Assembly (NCBI GenBank): GCA_030643545.1
Contig: DAOWLE010000022.1
Coordinates: 1-57,570, forward strand
Length of the DNA: 57,570 bases
Direction of reading: 5' to 3'
Source: a bacterium
GTDB lineage: Bacteria > Patescibacteriota > Minisyncoccia > JAHIHE01 > DAOWLE01
Shown here: positions 40,556-48,536 of the stretch, piece after piece
Numbering within the stretch: position 1 is the first letter of the stretch
Layout of the letters: every line of letters begins with the position of its first letter
Program-made: the position numbers and the translations under genes
Notes under the pieces: model-generated
Told to the model about the DNA's origin: nothing
Database searches by the model: none
Seen by the model: the letters and a program-made list of their open reading frames with translations, nothing else

Positions 40556-40600
40556 ATTTTTCTCTCGGGTGGTTTTTTTATCCCGAGTTTATGTTTTTTG
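40556..40600 (+). repeat. Intergenic CTCGGG hairpin, copy 2
   Basis: CTCGGG (40564-40569) and CCCGAG (40582-40587) with the loop TGGTTTTTTTAT, followed by TTTATGTTTTTTG. It resembles an intrinsic terminator. Confidence 0.75.
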
Positions 40601-40628
40601 TAAGTAAAGAAAGTGAGAAAAAAAGAAA

Positions 40629-41264
40629 ATGAATGACAAAGCAGAAAAAGCGGCGCTGATTCTTTTAGAAACAGGAATAGTAAGTTTTGATACTGGAAAA
40701 GGTTTTAAATGGCAGTCAGGAATAATAGCTCCGATTTATTGCGACCACAGAAAACTGCTTTCTTCTCCGAAAGCAAGAAACAAAATAACAGATATTTTAG
40801 TGGGTACAATAAGACAAATTTGGCCGCAAGTAGAAATTATAGCTGGAGTTGAAACAGGAGGAATCCCTTGGGGGACTTTGATAGCTGACAGAATGGATTT
40901 GCCTTTGATATATGTCCGGAAAAAAAGAAAAGAACACGGAAAGCAAAAAAGAATAGAGGGTGAACCACTACAAGAAGAACAAAATATTGGAGTAATAGAA
41001 GATTTAGTAAGCACAGGAGAAAGTATCGATAACGCGATTACAGTTATTAAAGAAAGCGGAGCTAATGTCAAAGGATTTTCTATTTTTACCTACGAGTTAG
41101 AAGAATCTAAAAAAAGATTCAGCGAGGGAAAAATCAAAATATTTTCTTTGATTAACTTAAGCATTCTATTAGAAATAGCTGTCAGAAAGGGATTTCTAAA
41201 AGAAAATGAAGTGAGAATTATTGAGCAATGGAGAAACAATCCATGGGGATGGAAAAATAAATAG
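40629..41264 (+). CDS. pyrE: Orotate phosphoribosyltransferase
   Basis: OPRT joins orotate and PRPP to OMP, the substrate of PyrF in the same operon. The 211-residue protein has the N-terminal GIVSFDTGKGFKWQSGIIAPIYCDHRKL block, the catalytic-loop region RKKRKEHGKQKRIEG and the PRPP motif NIGVIEDLVSTGESIDNAI. The ATG at 40629 overlaps a second ATG in another frame. The pair pyrE-pyrF without the earlier steps suggests that orotate is taken up or supplied by a partner, but the other genes may lie elsewhere. Confidence 0.92.
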   Translation: MNDKAEKAALILLETGIVSFDTGKGFKWQSGIIAPIYCDHRKLLSSPKARNKITDILVGTIRQIWPQVEIIAGVETGGIPWGTLIADRMDLPLIYVRKKRKEHGKQKRIEGEPLQEEQNIGVIEDLVSTGESIDNAITVIKESGANVKGFSIFTYELEESKKRFSEGKIKIFSLINLSILLEIAVRKGFLKENEVRIIEQWRNNPWGWKNK

Positions 41265-41269
41265 TTCTT

Positions 41270-41318
41270 TAAAATTTTTCCTCGGGTGGTTTTTTTATCC
41301 CGAGTTTGTGTTTTTTTG
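41270..41318 (+). repeat. Intergenic CTCGGG hairpin, copy 3
   Basis: CTCGGG (41281-41286) and CCCGAG (41299-41304) with the loop TGGTTTTTTTAT, followed by TTTGTGTTTTTTT. The flanks (AAATTTTTC before, T-run after) match copy 2. Confidence 0.75.
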
Positions 41319-41346
41319 GAAATAAAAAAATAGGAGATGATAAGAA

Positions 41347-41988
41347 ATGAAAAAAAGTATAGGAGATATAAATAAGGCAATAAAAGAAATTACTGTCATA
41401 AGAGATGGATTGATGTTAAAAGTATCAGGGTTTAAAGTATTTGGGATTTTTGATTCCCATTATATTTTCCTTACAATCCATTTGTCTCAGGACAAGGGCG
41501 AAAAGATTCAAGTAGATAGTAAAAGGGTAGCGAAAGAAATGAAAGAATGTTTAATAACTCGTCGAGCGTCTACTATTTACAAAGAATCTTCAAGTGATGA
41601 AACTAATTATTACACTCATTATAAGTTTGTATTCGATGATGACGGTGGAGCGCAACTAATAATATTGGAAGGGGAAAAGTATCCTATAAGAGAAGATCTT
41701 CAGCCAAAGCCAACAAAAACTGAATTCTATATTAATAGCGCAGAAAGTATTGCGGTAATTGCTGTTGTTGAACAATTCTTGACATTACAAGAGAAATACT
41801 ATGCTAACAAAAATACAATTAGAACAAAAATAACGAAATATCTGAAAGAGCAGAAAAATGAAGACGATAAATTTATTGGTAGATTGACAAAAGAGTCAAA
41901 ATTAGATTCTACAGATATTTCATTGCTTTTCAAAGAGCAAAAGGAATCTTTTCCTTTATTTTTTGGAATTATGCATAATTCCAAGTGA
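41347..41988 (+). CDS. Unknown 213-residue protein in the pyr operon
   Basis: I do not recognise this protein. It looks soluble, with a beta-rich first part (ITVIRDGLMLKVSGFKVFGIFDSHYIFLTIHL) and a helical second part (SAESIAVIAVVEQFLTLQEKYYANKNTIRTKITKYLKEQ). There is an acidic DDDGG at about residues 97-101. No membrane helix or catalytic motif is evident. A good SD (AGGAGATGATAA) precedes the ATG. It is the largest unknown gene of the operon. Confidence 0.7.
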   Translation: MKKSIGDINKAIKEITVIRDGLMLKVSGFKVFGIFDSHYIFLTIHLSQDKGEKIQVDSKRVAKEMKECLITRRASTIYKESSSDETNYYTHYKFVFDDDGGAQLIILEGEKYPIREDLQPKPTKTEFYINSAESIAVIAVVEQFLTLQEKYYANKNTIRTKITKYLKEQKNEDDKFIGRLTKESKLDSTDISLLFKEQKESFPLFFGIMHNSK

Positions 41989-42025
41989 TAAAGTTTAAAA
42001 GATAAAAAAACAGAGCTGATAAAAA

Positions 42026-42145
42026 ATGGCAGAACTAACAGAACTTGATATTCAACTTCTTAGTAAAACAAAGGCAGAATACGAAAGAAGAATGAAAGAC
42101 CACGGAAAATTTCTTAAAGTCTGTTATCTCCATAGCCAACCATAA
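42026..42145 (+). CDS. Tiny protein, 39 residues
   Basis: A short frame coding MAELTELDIQLL at the start and ending VCYLHSQP. It is mostly one charged helix with a Cys near the end. It lies between two operon genes, in the same direction, with a GCTGATAAAAA stretch before the ATG like the other genes of this operon. Short length limits certainty. Confidence 0.45.
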   Translation: MAELTELDIQLLSKTKAEYERRMKDHGKFLKVCYLHSQP

Positions 42146-42160
42146 TAGAATAAAATTTTT

Positions 42161-42184
42161 TCGGGTTTTTGTTTTTTTGCCCGA
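42161..42184 (+). repeat. Intergenic CGGG hairpin, variant copy 4
   Basis: TCGGG and CCCGA around TTTTTGTTTTTTTG. It is a shortened relative of the three CTCGGG hairpins upstream. Confidence 0.6.
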
Positions 42185-42210
42185 TAAAAAATTTAGGAGA
42201 AATGATAGAA

Positions 42211-42345
42211 ATGACTGACGGAGAATTTGAGTGGATTTTTATTATAATAGCTGCGGTGCTTACAATAATTTACCTTGCGCGAGAATTTCGTACTTGGTGG
42301 AGAAAAATAAAGAGAGAAAGTAAGAATATTGCCAGCAAGAAATAG
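42211..42345 (+). CDS. Tiny single-helix membrane protein, 44 residues
   Basis: It starts MTDGEFEW and has one membrane helix (IFIIIAAVLTIIYLA), then a basic tail (REFRTWWRKIKRESK). The SD AGGAGAAATGATAG lies before the ATG. The positive tail after the helix puts the N-terminus outside. A similar start (MTDG) is found two genes on. Confidence 0.6.
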   Translation: MTDGEFEWIFIIIAAVLTIIYLAREFRTWWRKIKRESKNIASKK

Positions 42346-42374
42346 GAAAATAAAATTTAGGAGAGGTGATAAAA

Positions 42375-42476
42375 ATGAGCGAGAAGTTTTCGGCTTTTTC
42401 AATTGTGATATTGTTAGTAGCGGCTTATTTATATGAGCGATGGAAGAAAAAGAAAAGAAGTGAGAAAAATGACTGA
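42375..42476 (+). CDS. Tiny single-helix membrane protein, 33 residues
   Basis: It starts MSEKFSAFS, has a helix (IVILLVAAYLY) and a strongly basic tail (ERWKKKKRSEK). SD AGGAGAGGTGATAA is strong and 5-8 bases from the ATG. The stop overlaps the start of the next gene. Confidence 0.6.
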   Translation: MSEKFSAFSIVILLVAAYLYERWKKKKRSEKND

Positions 42477-42606
42477 TGGATACGAAGAAATGCTGATTAC
42501 AATTATAACGATAGCAGTAATTTGTCTTGCATCTGGAGGGGGAGATATTTACGCATGGTTATGCAGTGAATATAACAAGTGGAGGAACTTAAAAAATGAA
42601 GATTAA
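42469..42606 (+). CDS. Tiny membrane protein, 45 residues
   Basis: It starts MTDGYEEM, has a hydrophobic helix (LITIITIAVICLASGGG) and a tail with Trp and Cys (DIYAWLCSEYNKW). Its start overlaps the end of the preceding gene by 8 bases, so it is probably made by translational coupling. A terminator follows 20 bases later. Confidence 0.55.
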   Translation: MTDGYEEMLITIITIAVICLASGGGDIYAWLCSEYNKWRNLKNED

Positions 42607-42619
42607 AAACCAATGCACA

Positions 42620-42680
42620 ATGCCGATTTTTTGAGATCTTAAAAATAAATTAAGAAATCTCAAAGGTCGGTTTTTTTTAT
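42620..42680 (+). terminator. Terminator of the pyr operon
   Basis: CCGA...TGAGAT pairs with ATCTCA...TCGG in a long interrupted stem, followed by TTTTTTTT. Confidence 0.85.
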
Positions 42681-42720
42681 TCAGCACTAACTTAAGTTGA
42701 TGCTGGATTTATCTTATTTC

Positions 42721-42749
42721 TTGCTTTTATTGAGAAAATGGGATACAAT
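42721..42749 (+). promoter_or_regulatory. Promoter TTGCTT-17-TACAAT before aspS
   Basis: -35 TTGCTT at 42721-42726 and -10 TACAAT at 42744-42749. A hairpin with arms CAGCA/TGCTG and ACTTAAGT in the middle lies upstream (42682-42705). The leader to 42895 is A/T word-repeat text with a GC patch at about 42797-42833. Confidence 0.6.
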
Positions 42750-42895
42750 GGAAATAACAAAGAAACTAAAAACTGAAAATGAAAAACTAAAAACGACCCG
42801 CTCGCAACGCTTTCGCGTAGCGAATGTGGGAGAGGCAATTAAAAATTAAAAATTTTAGATTTTAAATTGTGGTTTTTCATTTTTCATTTACATTT

Positions 42896-44227
42896 ATGCA
42901 GCGGATACTATCCATTGAAACGCCAAAATTTATGAAAAAAAAGGTAAAACTTTCCGGCTGGGTTGATTCTCGGCGCGATCACGGAAAGATTATTTTTATT
43001 GACTTGCGGGATAGGTCGGGCTTGTGCCAAATTGTTTTTACTCCAAAGCACAAAGAGGTTTATCAAAAAGCGAACGAACTTCGTTCTGAATGGGTAATTT
43101 CAATAGTTGGAACAGTTAAAGAACGGCCGAAAGGAATGGAAAATCCAAAGATTCCTTTGGGCAAGATAGAAATTTCTGTTGAAGAATTAGAAATTTTATC
43201 TGAAGCCGAAACCCCGCCTTTTGAAATTTCTGAAGAAGAATCCGAAGAAGTGAGTTTGGAAAAAAGATTAAATTGGCGGTGGATTGATTTAAGAATGCCG
43301 GAAAAACAACTTATTTTCAAAGTTTGGACAATAATGGAGCAGGCATTTAGAAATTATTGGCTTGAAAATAAATATATTCAGATACATTCGCCGAAATTTA
43401 TGAACGCGGCAAGCGAGTCCGGCGCCGAACTTTTTGAAGTTTTATATTTTGACCGCAAAGCCTATCTTGCCCAGTCCCCGCAATTTTACAAACAAATGGC
43501 AATGGCCGCCGGATTTGAAAAAATATTTGAAATCGGTCCGGTTTTTCGCGCTGAGCCGTCTTTCACTCCGAGACACGCTACCGAATATATCGGTTATGAC
43601 GCGGAAATTTCTTTTATCAATTCATATCAGGATATTATTAAAGAAGAAGAAAAATTGCTCGTTGCTGTTCTTACGAAAATTAAAAATGAGTTTGGCGAGG
43701 AAATTTCAAAATTTTACAAACGGGATTTAGTTGTTCCTAAAATTCCTTTTCCTCAAATGACAATGGAAGAAGCAAAAGAAGTTTTAAAAAAAATGAATGT
43801 GCCGAGCAAAAAACCAGGCGACATCAGTCCGGAAGAAGAGAAAAAAATTTGCGAATTTATTAAAAAAGAAAAAGGACACGAATTTGTTTTTATAACCGAG
43901 TATCCGATTAATGAACGGCCGTTTTATCATATGCGGTCAGAAGAAAATCCTAAAATAACTGACGGCTTTGATCTTTTATGGAATGGAATAGAAATTACCA
44001 CCGGCTCACAGAGAGAGCACCGCTATGATATTTTGATTAAGCAAGCAAAAGAAAAAGGAATAAATATAAAATCAATTCAGCATTATTTTGATTTTTTCAA
44101 ATTCGGCTGTCCGCCTCACGGCGGATTAGGAATTGGTCCGGCGCGAATGATTATGAAAATTTTTAACCTTGATAATATTCGCGAAGCGACTTTTCTCCAT
44201 CGAGGGGTGAAAAGATTAACACCATAA
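42896..44227 (+). CDS. aspS: Aspartyl-tRNA synthetase, archaeal type
   Basis: A 443-residue class II synthetase. It has the OB-fold anticodon domain (VKLSGWVDSRRDHGKIIFIDLRDRSG), motif 2 (FRAEPSFTPRHATEYIGYDAE) and motif 3 (GGLGIGPARMIMKIFNLDNIREATFLHR). It lacks the large GAD insertion and has the end VKRLTP, so it is the archaeal/eukaryal type rather than the 590-residue bacterial type. With gatC 12 bases downstream, it is probably non-discriminating: it also charges tRNA-Asn with Asp, which GatCAB then amidates. Start ATG 42896; the longer frame begins in repeat text. Confidence 0.93.
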   Translation: MQRILSIETPKFMKKKVKLSGWVDSRRDHGKIIFIDLRDRSGLCQIVFTPKHKEVYQKANELRSEWVISIVGTVKERPKGMENPKIPLGKIEISVEELEILSEAETPPFEISEEESEEVSLEKRLNWRWIDLRMPEKQLIFKVWTIMEQAFRNYWLENKYIQIHSPKFMNAASESGAELFEVLYFDRKAYLAQSPQFYKQMAMAAGFEKIFEIGPVFRAEPSFTPRHATEYIGYDAEISFINSYQDIIKEEEKLLVAVLTKIKNEFGEEISKFYKRDLVVPKIPFPQMTMEEAKEVLKKMNVPSKKPGDISPEEEKKICEFIKKEKGHEFVFITEYPINERPFYHMRSEENPKITDGFDLLWNGIEITTGSQREHRYDILIKQAKEKGINIKSIQHYFDFFKFGCPPHGGLGIGPARMIMKIFNLDNIREATFLHRGVKRLTP

Positions 44228-44239
44228 TTTATAAATACT

Positions 44240-44545
44240 ATGCCTAAAATTGATAAAAAACAAGTTGAACATATTGCTAAATTATCCAGAATTAAATTAA
44301 GCGAAGAAGAAAAAGAGAAATTTTCAGGAGAACTTTCTCAGATTTTGGATTATTTTGAAACTTTGAAAAAAGTTGACACGGAAAATGTTTCGCCGATATC
44401 CCAAGTAACCGGGATTAAAAATGTTTTACGTGAAGACGAGGAAGAAAAAATAGAAAAAAAAGCGCGTGATAAAAGGCGAGAAAAAATTTTAAAAAATGTT
44501 CCAAAAAAAGAAGGAGAATATATTAAAGTTAAATCGATTCAATAA
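44240..44545 (+). CDS. gatC: Asp-tRNA(Asn)/Glu-tRNA(Gln) amidotransferase subunit C
   Basis: A 101-residue GatC: VEHIAKLSRIKLSEEEKEKFSGELSQILDYFETLKKVDTENVSP is the family signature, and VLREDEEE the following loop. GatC holds GatA and GatB together. It is placed directly after the archaeal-type aspS, a meaningful pairing for the two-step route to Asn-tRNA. gatA and gatB are not in the window. Confidence 0.93.
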   Translation: MPKIDKKQVEHIAKLSRIKLSEEEKEKFSGELSQILDYFETLKKVDTENVSPISQVTGIKNVLREDEEEKIEKKARDKRREKILKNVPKKEGEYIKVKSIQ

Positions 44546-44589
44546 GAGGTTTAACCTCTACAAATTCAGAGGTTAGACCTCATAATAAA

Positions 44590-45204
44590 ATGAAAAATAT
44601 AAAAAAACAAAAAGGATTTACTCTGATTGAAACTATTGTTTTAATTTTTGTTTTTTCTTTAGCAATGGGAGCGATTACTACTTTTATTTTTTACGCTTAT
44701 AGAATTTCAGATTATGATTTCCAGCAGTCCCAAGCGATTAGAAACGCCCGCAATGGAATTGAAACGATGGTTGAAGAAATCAGGGAAGCCCAATCCGGAG
44801 ATGACGGTTCTTATATTTTAGAAAAAGCCGATGATCAGGAATTTATTTTTTACAGCGATATTGATAAAGATAATCACACAGAAAGAGTCCGCTATTTTTT
44901 AGAAGATTCAGTTTTGAAAAAAGAGATAACTAAGCCAACTGGCTCTCCGCCTGTTTATACAGACACAGAAGATCCTATTATTCTTTCGTCTTATGTCTGC
45001 AATGACGATACTCCGATTTTTACTTATTATAACGGCGACTGGCCCGGTGATGAAGTTAATAATCCTTTGCCGACTCCGACACGGCTGATAGAAACAAAAT
45101 TAATGCATGTTTATTTAAAAATAAATGTTGATCCAAGCCGAGCTCCAGTTAATTTTGAGTTAGAATCAAACGCGCAAATAAGGAATTTAAAAGATAATCT
45201 TTGA
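44590..45204 (+). CDS. Prepilin-like protein (type IV pilin N-terminus)
   Basis: A 204-residue protein with a prepilin leader: KKQKGFTLIETIVLIFVFSLAMGAITTFIFYAY, where the leader peptidase would cut after the Gly and leave an N-terminal Phe with Glu at position 5. The rest resembles minor pilins of the PilW/PulJ kind. It overlaps the next gene. Two short GAGGT-type hairpins (44547-44585) lie before it. Type IV pili in CPR cells are linked to attachment and DNA uptake. Confidence 0.85.
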   Translation: MKNIKKQKGFTLIETIVLIFVFSLAMGAITTFIFYAYRISDYDFQQSQAIRNARNGIETMVEEIREAQSGDDGSYILEKADDQEFIFYSDIDKDNHTERVRYFLEDSVLKKEITKPTGSPPVYTDTEDPIILSSYVCNDDTPIFTYYNGDWPGDEVNNPLPTPTRLIETKLMHVYLKINVDPSRAPVNFELESNAQIRNLKDNL

Positions 45205-45230
45205 AAATTATAAATTTTTCAAAATCCAAA

Positions 45231-46748
45231 ATGAAAAATCAAAATCAAAAATTTAAAAAAGAATCAGGTTCAATATTAGTTTTGGTCATAGTTTTTGCCG
45301 CGGTTTTTACCACAATCGGAACCGGGCTTGTTGGAATGGTTTCCACCCAGCATAAATTGTCTTCCCAAAAAGTTGCTTCAAGGCAGGCGCTTCATATTGC
45401 CGAAGCCGGAATAAATTATTATCGCTGGCATTTAGCTCATGCTCCTGATGATTTTCAGGACGGAACCGGCGGATCCGGACCTTATATTCATGACTATAAA
45501 GATCCGGAAGGAACAGTGATTGGAAAATTTTCTTTAGAAATAACCGCTCCAAGCGGATGTGAATCAGCGATAAAAATCCAATCTACCGGATGGGCGTTAA
45601 GCCATCCGCAGACAAAACGAATAATACAAGTCAGATATGCGAAACAAGCTTTGGCAAAATACGCTTTTCTAACTAACGAGGATGTTTGGTTTGGCGATGA
45701 TGAAGGATTAAAAGGAGAATTTCATTCCAACGGCGGAATCAGAATGGACGGAACACAAAACTCAATAGCTCTCTCAGCAAAAGAAGATTATATCTGTCAA
45801 GGATGCCACGGCTGCTGCCCCCTTCCTTGTTCATGGAACGAAGGTTCAGGATGCTATTGTCCGATTGCCAATTGTAAAATAGATTGTCCGGATTTTGAGT
45901 GCCAAGATCCCTGCCATTGGGTGGAAGATGAAGGATGCGAATGTCCGGGAATTTGGGGAGAAGGCCATGGCGGACCAGACGGGCTTTGGCAGTTTTCAGT
46001 TCCGGTAATTGATTTTTTGAAAATCACCCAAAATTTAAAAACGCTTGAAACCGAAGCTCAAAGTTCTGGAATTTATTTAGGAAGTTCAGGATTGGGCTAT
46101 CATATTTATTTTAAAAATAACGGGACTTTTGATCTTTATCAGGTAACAAAAAAAAGGTCAAAAGTTTGGGGGTATAATGGCGAAAAATGGGTTCACCAAT
46201 CAAATGATATTCAAAATGAAACATTAATATTACCGCAAAATCGTCCTTTGCCTCCAAACTGCGCGCCGATTTTTGTCGCAGATGATGTTTGGGTTGACGG
46301 CGAAGTTAACGGCAGAGTTACTTTAGTGGCCGCTCGGCTTCCTGATTTTTCTCATAATAACGCAAAAATTATTATTAACGGCGATATAACTTATGCGAAT
46401 TCAAATTCTGTCTTGGGGCTGATCGGGCAAAAAGATATTTTAATCCCTTTTTATTCACCTAATGATTTAGTAATAGAAGCGGCAATGCTTGCCCAAAAAG
46501 GGCATGTTTTTCGTTATTATTATCCTTCATGGGAAAATCCTACTTATTATATTCGGGAAAATATTCACACTTTTGGTTCAATTATTACCAATACTGTTTG
46601 GACATTTAGCTGGACTGACGGAATAACAACCACTTCCGGCTACAGAAATACAGATATGAATTATGATTCTTCTTTAACTTTTAATCCTCCGCCATATTTT
46701 CCAACTGCCGGCGATTATCAATTTATTTCTTGGGAAGAAGTGGAATAA
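45231..46748 (+). CDS. PilX-like pilus assembly protein with Cys-rich insert
   Basis: A 505-residue protein with one N-terminal helix (SGSILVLVIVFAAVFTTIGTGLVGMV) and the ALHIAEAGINYYRW block of PilX-type minor pilins, followed by a large outer domain. Residues about 190-245 form a Cys-rich stretch with about 15 Cys (CQGCHGCCPLPC, CYCPIANCKIDC, CQDPCHWVEDEGCECPG). The remaining part is beta-rich and Tyr/Trp/Pro-rich. The frame can start at a TTG at 45201 overlapping the previous stop; the ATG at 45231 lies in repeat text. Probably surface exposed and made with the pilin before it. Confidence 0.75.
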   Translation: MKNQNQKFKKESGSILVLVIVFAAVFTTIGTGLVGMVSTQHKLSSQKVASRQALHIAEAGINYYRWHLAHAPDDFQDGTGGSGPYIHDYKDPEGTVIGKFSLEITAPSGCESAIKIQSTGWALSHPQTKRIIQVRYAKQALAKYAFLTNEDVWFGDDEGLKGEFHSNGGIRMDGTQNSIALSAKEDYICQGCHGCCPLPCSWNEGSGCYCPIANCKIDCPDFECQDPCHWVEDEGCECPGIWGEGHGGPDGLWQFSVPVIDFLKITQNLKTLETEAQSSGIYLGSSGLGYHIYFKNNGTFDLYQVTKKRSKVWGYNGEKWVHQSNDIQNETLILPQNRPLPPNCAPIFVADDVWVDGEVNGRVTLVAARLPDFSHNNAKIIINGDITYANSNSVLGLIGQKDILIPFYSPNDLVIEAAMLAQKGHVFRYYYPSWENPTYYIRENIHTFGSIITNTVWTFSWTDGITTTSGYRNTDMNYDSSLTFNPPPYFPTAGDYQFISWEEVE

Positions 46749-46786
46749 ATATTTTGGGTTCTTAACTCAGCTTGCCCGCCAACACT

Positions 46787-46811
46787 CCGCGCATAATTTA
46801 TGCGCGGAGCT
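46787..46811. repeat. Palindrome CTCCGCGCATA
   Basis: CTCCGCGCATA and TATGCGCGGAG face each other around ATT/AAT; it has no T-run, so it is a weak terminator candidate or a repeat unit. Confidence 0.55.
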
Positions 46812-46825
46812 ATTAAAAATTCAAA

Positions 46826-47254
46826 ATGCGAAAATGTCAATCTAAATTCAAAAAGAAACATTTATATACTTTGGCTATAGTTAGCGCTTTTATTGAAAGG
46901 AATAATAAATATCTTTTAATTTATGATCCAAGATTTAGTTGTTGGAGAATTCCGGGCGGTAAAGTAAATTTTGGAGAAAAAATTGAAAATGCACTTGCAA
47001 GAGAAATAAAAGAAGAATTAGGAGTGAAAATTATTATAGATAAATTTTTAGGTTTTGGACAAGATCAAATGATTTTTAAAAAGAAATTTCAAACATCAAG
47101 AGTTATCTTTTATTTTAAGTGTAAAATAAAATCTGATGAAATAAATCCTGACCAAAAAGAAATTTCAAAATATAGATGGCTATCTTTGCCTGAAATAAAA
47201 AAACATAGAAATTTAGAAGGAGCAATGAAAGATTATTTTAAAAGATTCTGTTAA
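46826..47254 (+). CDS. Nudix hydrolase
   Basis: A 142-residue Nudix protein with a perfect box: GGKVNFGEKIENALAREIKEELGV (residues about 44-67). The first strand is LAIVSAFIERNNKYLLIYDPR, and the RIPGG that precedes the box is typical. It is the third Nudix gene of the window and has no SD. It lies between the pilus genes and tRNA-Val. Confidence 0.9.
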   Translation: MRKCQSKFKKKHLYTLAIVSAFIERNNKYLLIYDPRFSCWRIPGGKVNFGEKIENALAREIKEELGVKIIIDKFLGFGQDQMIFKKKFQTSRVIFYFKCKIKSDEINPDQKEISKYRWLSLPEIKKHRNLEGAMKDYFKRFC

Positions 47255-47259
47255 AAATT

Positions 47260-47333
<74 letters not shown>

Positions 47334-47356
47334 CTTTTTAAAATTCCAAAATTTTA

Positions 47357-48310
47357 ATGACCAAAACTAATTTAAAAATTGAAAAAATAAAAGCCGGAGT
47401 TAGATTAGACAAATTTTTGGCGGAAAAGTTTCCACAGTATTCACGGCAGACAATCAAAAAAAATATTTCAGAAGGAAATATTTTAGTTAATAAAGAAAAA
47501 GTAAAGCCGAAATATATTTTAAAAGAAGACGATAAAATTTCAATTAAAATTTCTTTGCCGGAAAAAATAATTTTAAAACCTGATAGCTCTATCAAATTGA
47601 ATATCGTTTATAAAAATAAAGATGTAATTGTTATTGATAAACCGGCTGGAATGCTTGTCCATCCCGTTGAAAATTCTAAAATTAATCATAAAACTTTAGT
47701 GAATGCTTTATTAGCTTATTTTCCAAAAATAAAAAATGTCGGCGAGGATAAATTTCGTCCGGGAATTGTCCATCGTTTAGATAAAGAAACTTCAGGGCTT
47801 TTAATTGTCGCCAAGAATAATCAAGCATTTAATTATTTAAAAGAGCAGTTTCAAAAAAGAAAAATTGAAAAACATTATTTAGCGTTAGTTGCAGGAAAAT
47901 TAAAAAAAGAAAAAGGAGTAATTGAAAAACCAATTAGCCGTTCAAAAAAAACGCCGACAAAACAAATGATTGTTGAGAAAAATTTTACAGCGAAGAAAAT
48001 AAAGGAAGCAAAAACAGAATATAATGTTGTAAAAAGATTTGACGACTATACTTTAGTTAAAGCAATTCCGAAAACCGGGCGAATGCATCAAATCAGAATT
48101 CATTTTGCCAGCATAGGGCATCCAATTATCGGCGATAAAAAATATTCTTTTAAAAGGCAAAAAAAACTTTTAAAATTAGACCGCCACTTTCTCCACGCTG
48201 CCTACTTGAAATTTATTCTGCCTTGTGGTAGAATGATAGAACTGAAATCAAAGCTTCCAAAAGAGCTGGAAATAGCCCTAAAAACACTGGAAGATAGAAA
48301 GGATTTATGA
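47357..48310 (+). CDS. rluD: Pseudouridine synthase, RluD type
   Basis: A 317-residue RluA/RluD-family enzyme. It has an N-terminal S4 RNA-binding domain (VRLDKFLAEKFPQYSRQTIKKNISEGNILVN) and the catalytic motif HRLDKETSGLLIVAKN with the active Asp, followed by GRMHQIRIHFASIGHPIIGD. RluD modifies helix 69 of 23S rRNA in other bacteria; the exact target here is inferred. Confidence 0.92.
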   Translation: MTKTNLKIEKIKAGVRLDKFLAEKFPQYSRQTIKKNISEGNILVNKEKVKPKYILKEDDKISIKISLPEKIILKPDSSIKLNIVYKNKDVIVIDKPAGMLVHPVENSKINHKTLVNALLAYFPKIKNVGEDKFRPGIVHRLDKETSGLLIVAKNNQAFNYLKEQFQKRKIEKHYLALVAGKLKKEKGVIEKPISRSKKTPTKQMIVEKNFTAKKIKEAKTEYNVVKRFDDYTLVKAIPKTGRMHQIRIHFASIGHPIIGDKKYSFKRQKKLLKLDRHFLHAAYLKFILPCGRMIELKSKLPKELEIALKTLEDRKDL

Positions 48311-48376
48311 TTTAAGATTTACGATTTACGAATTTTTCCTTTGTTTTATTTTTTTGTTGTTATCGGCTAACTTATT

Positions 48377-48504
48377 GTCATTCCCGCCCCGTATCAGAGT
48401 ACGGGATAAACTCCGGCGGGAATCTCCGCCTACAGCGGATCAGCCGTAGGCTGACACTATTACAATAAATTATATTCGTAGATTCCCGTTTTCACGGGAA
48501 TGAC
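48377..48504. repeat. Long composite GTCATTCC repeat
   Basis: GTCATTCCCGCC at the left and GGGAATGAC at the right enclose inner hairpins CCCGT/ACGGG, CTCCGGCGGGAATCTCCGCC and CTACAGCGGATCAGCCGTAG. The TTACAATAAATTATA centre is shared in style with the other copies. Confidence 0.75.
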
Positions 48505-48536
48505 AGTTATTTGATAATTTAATAAATTTCAAGATT

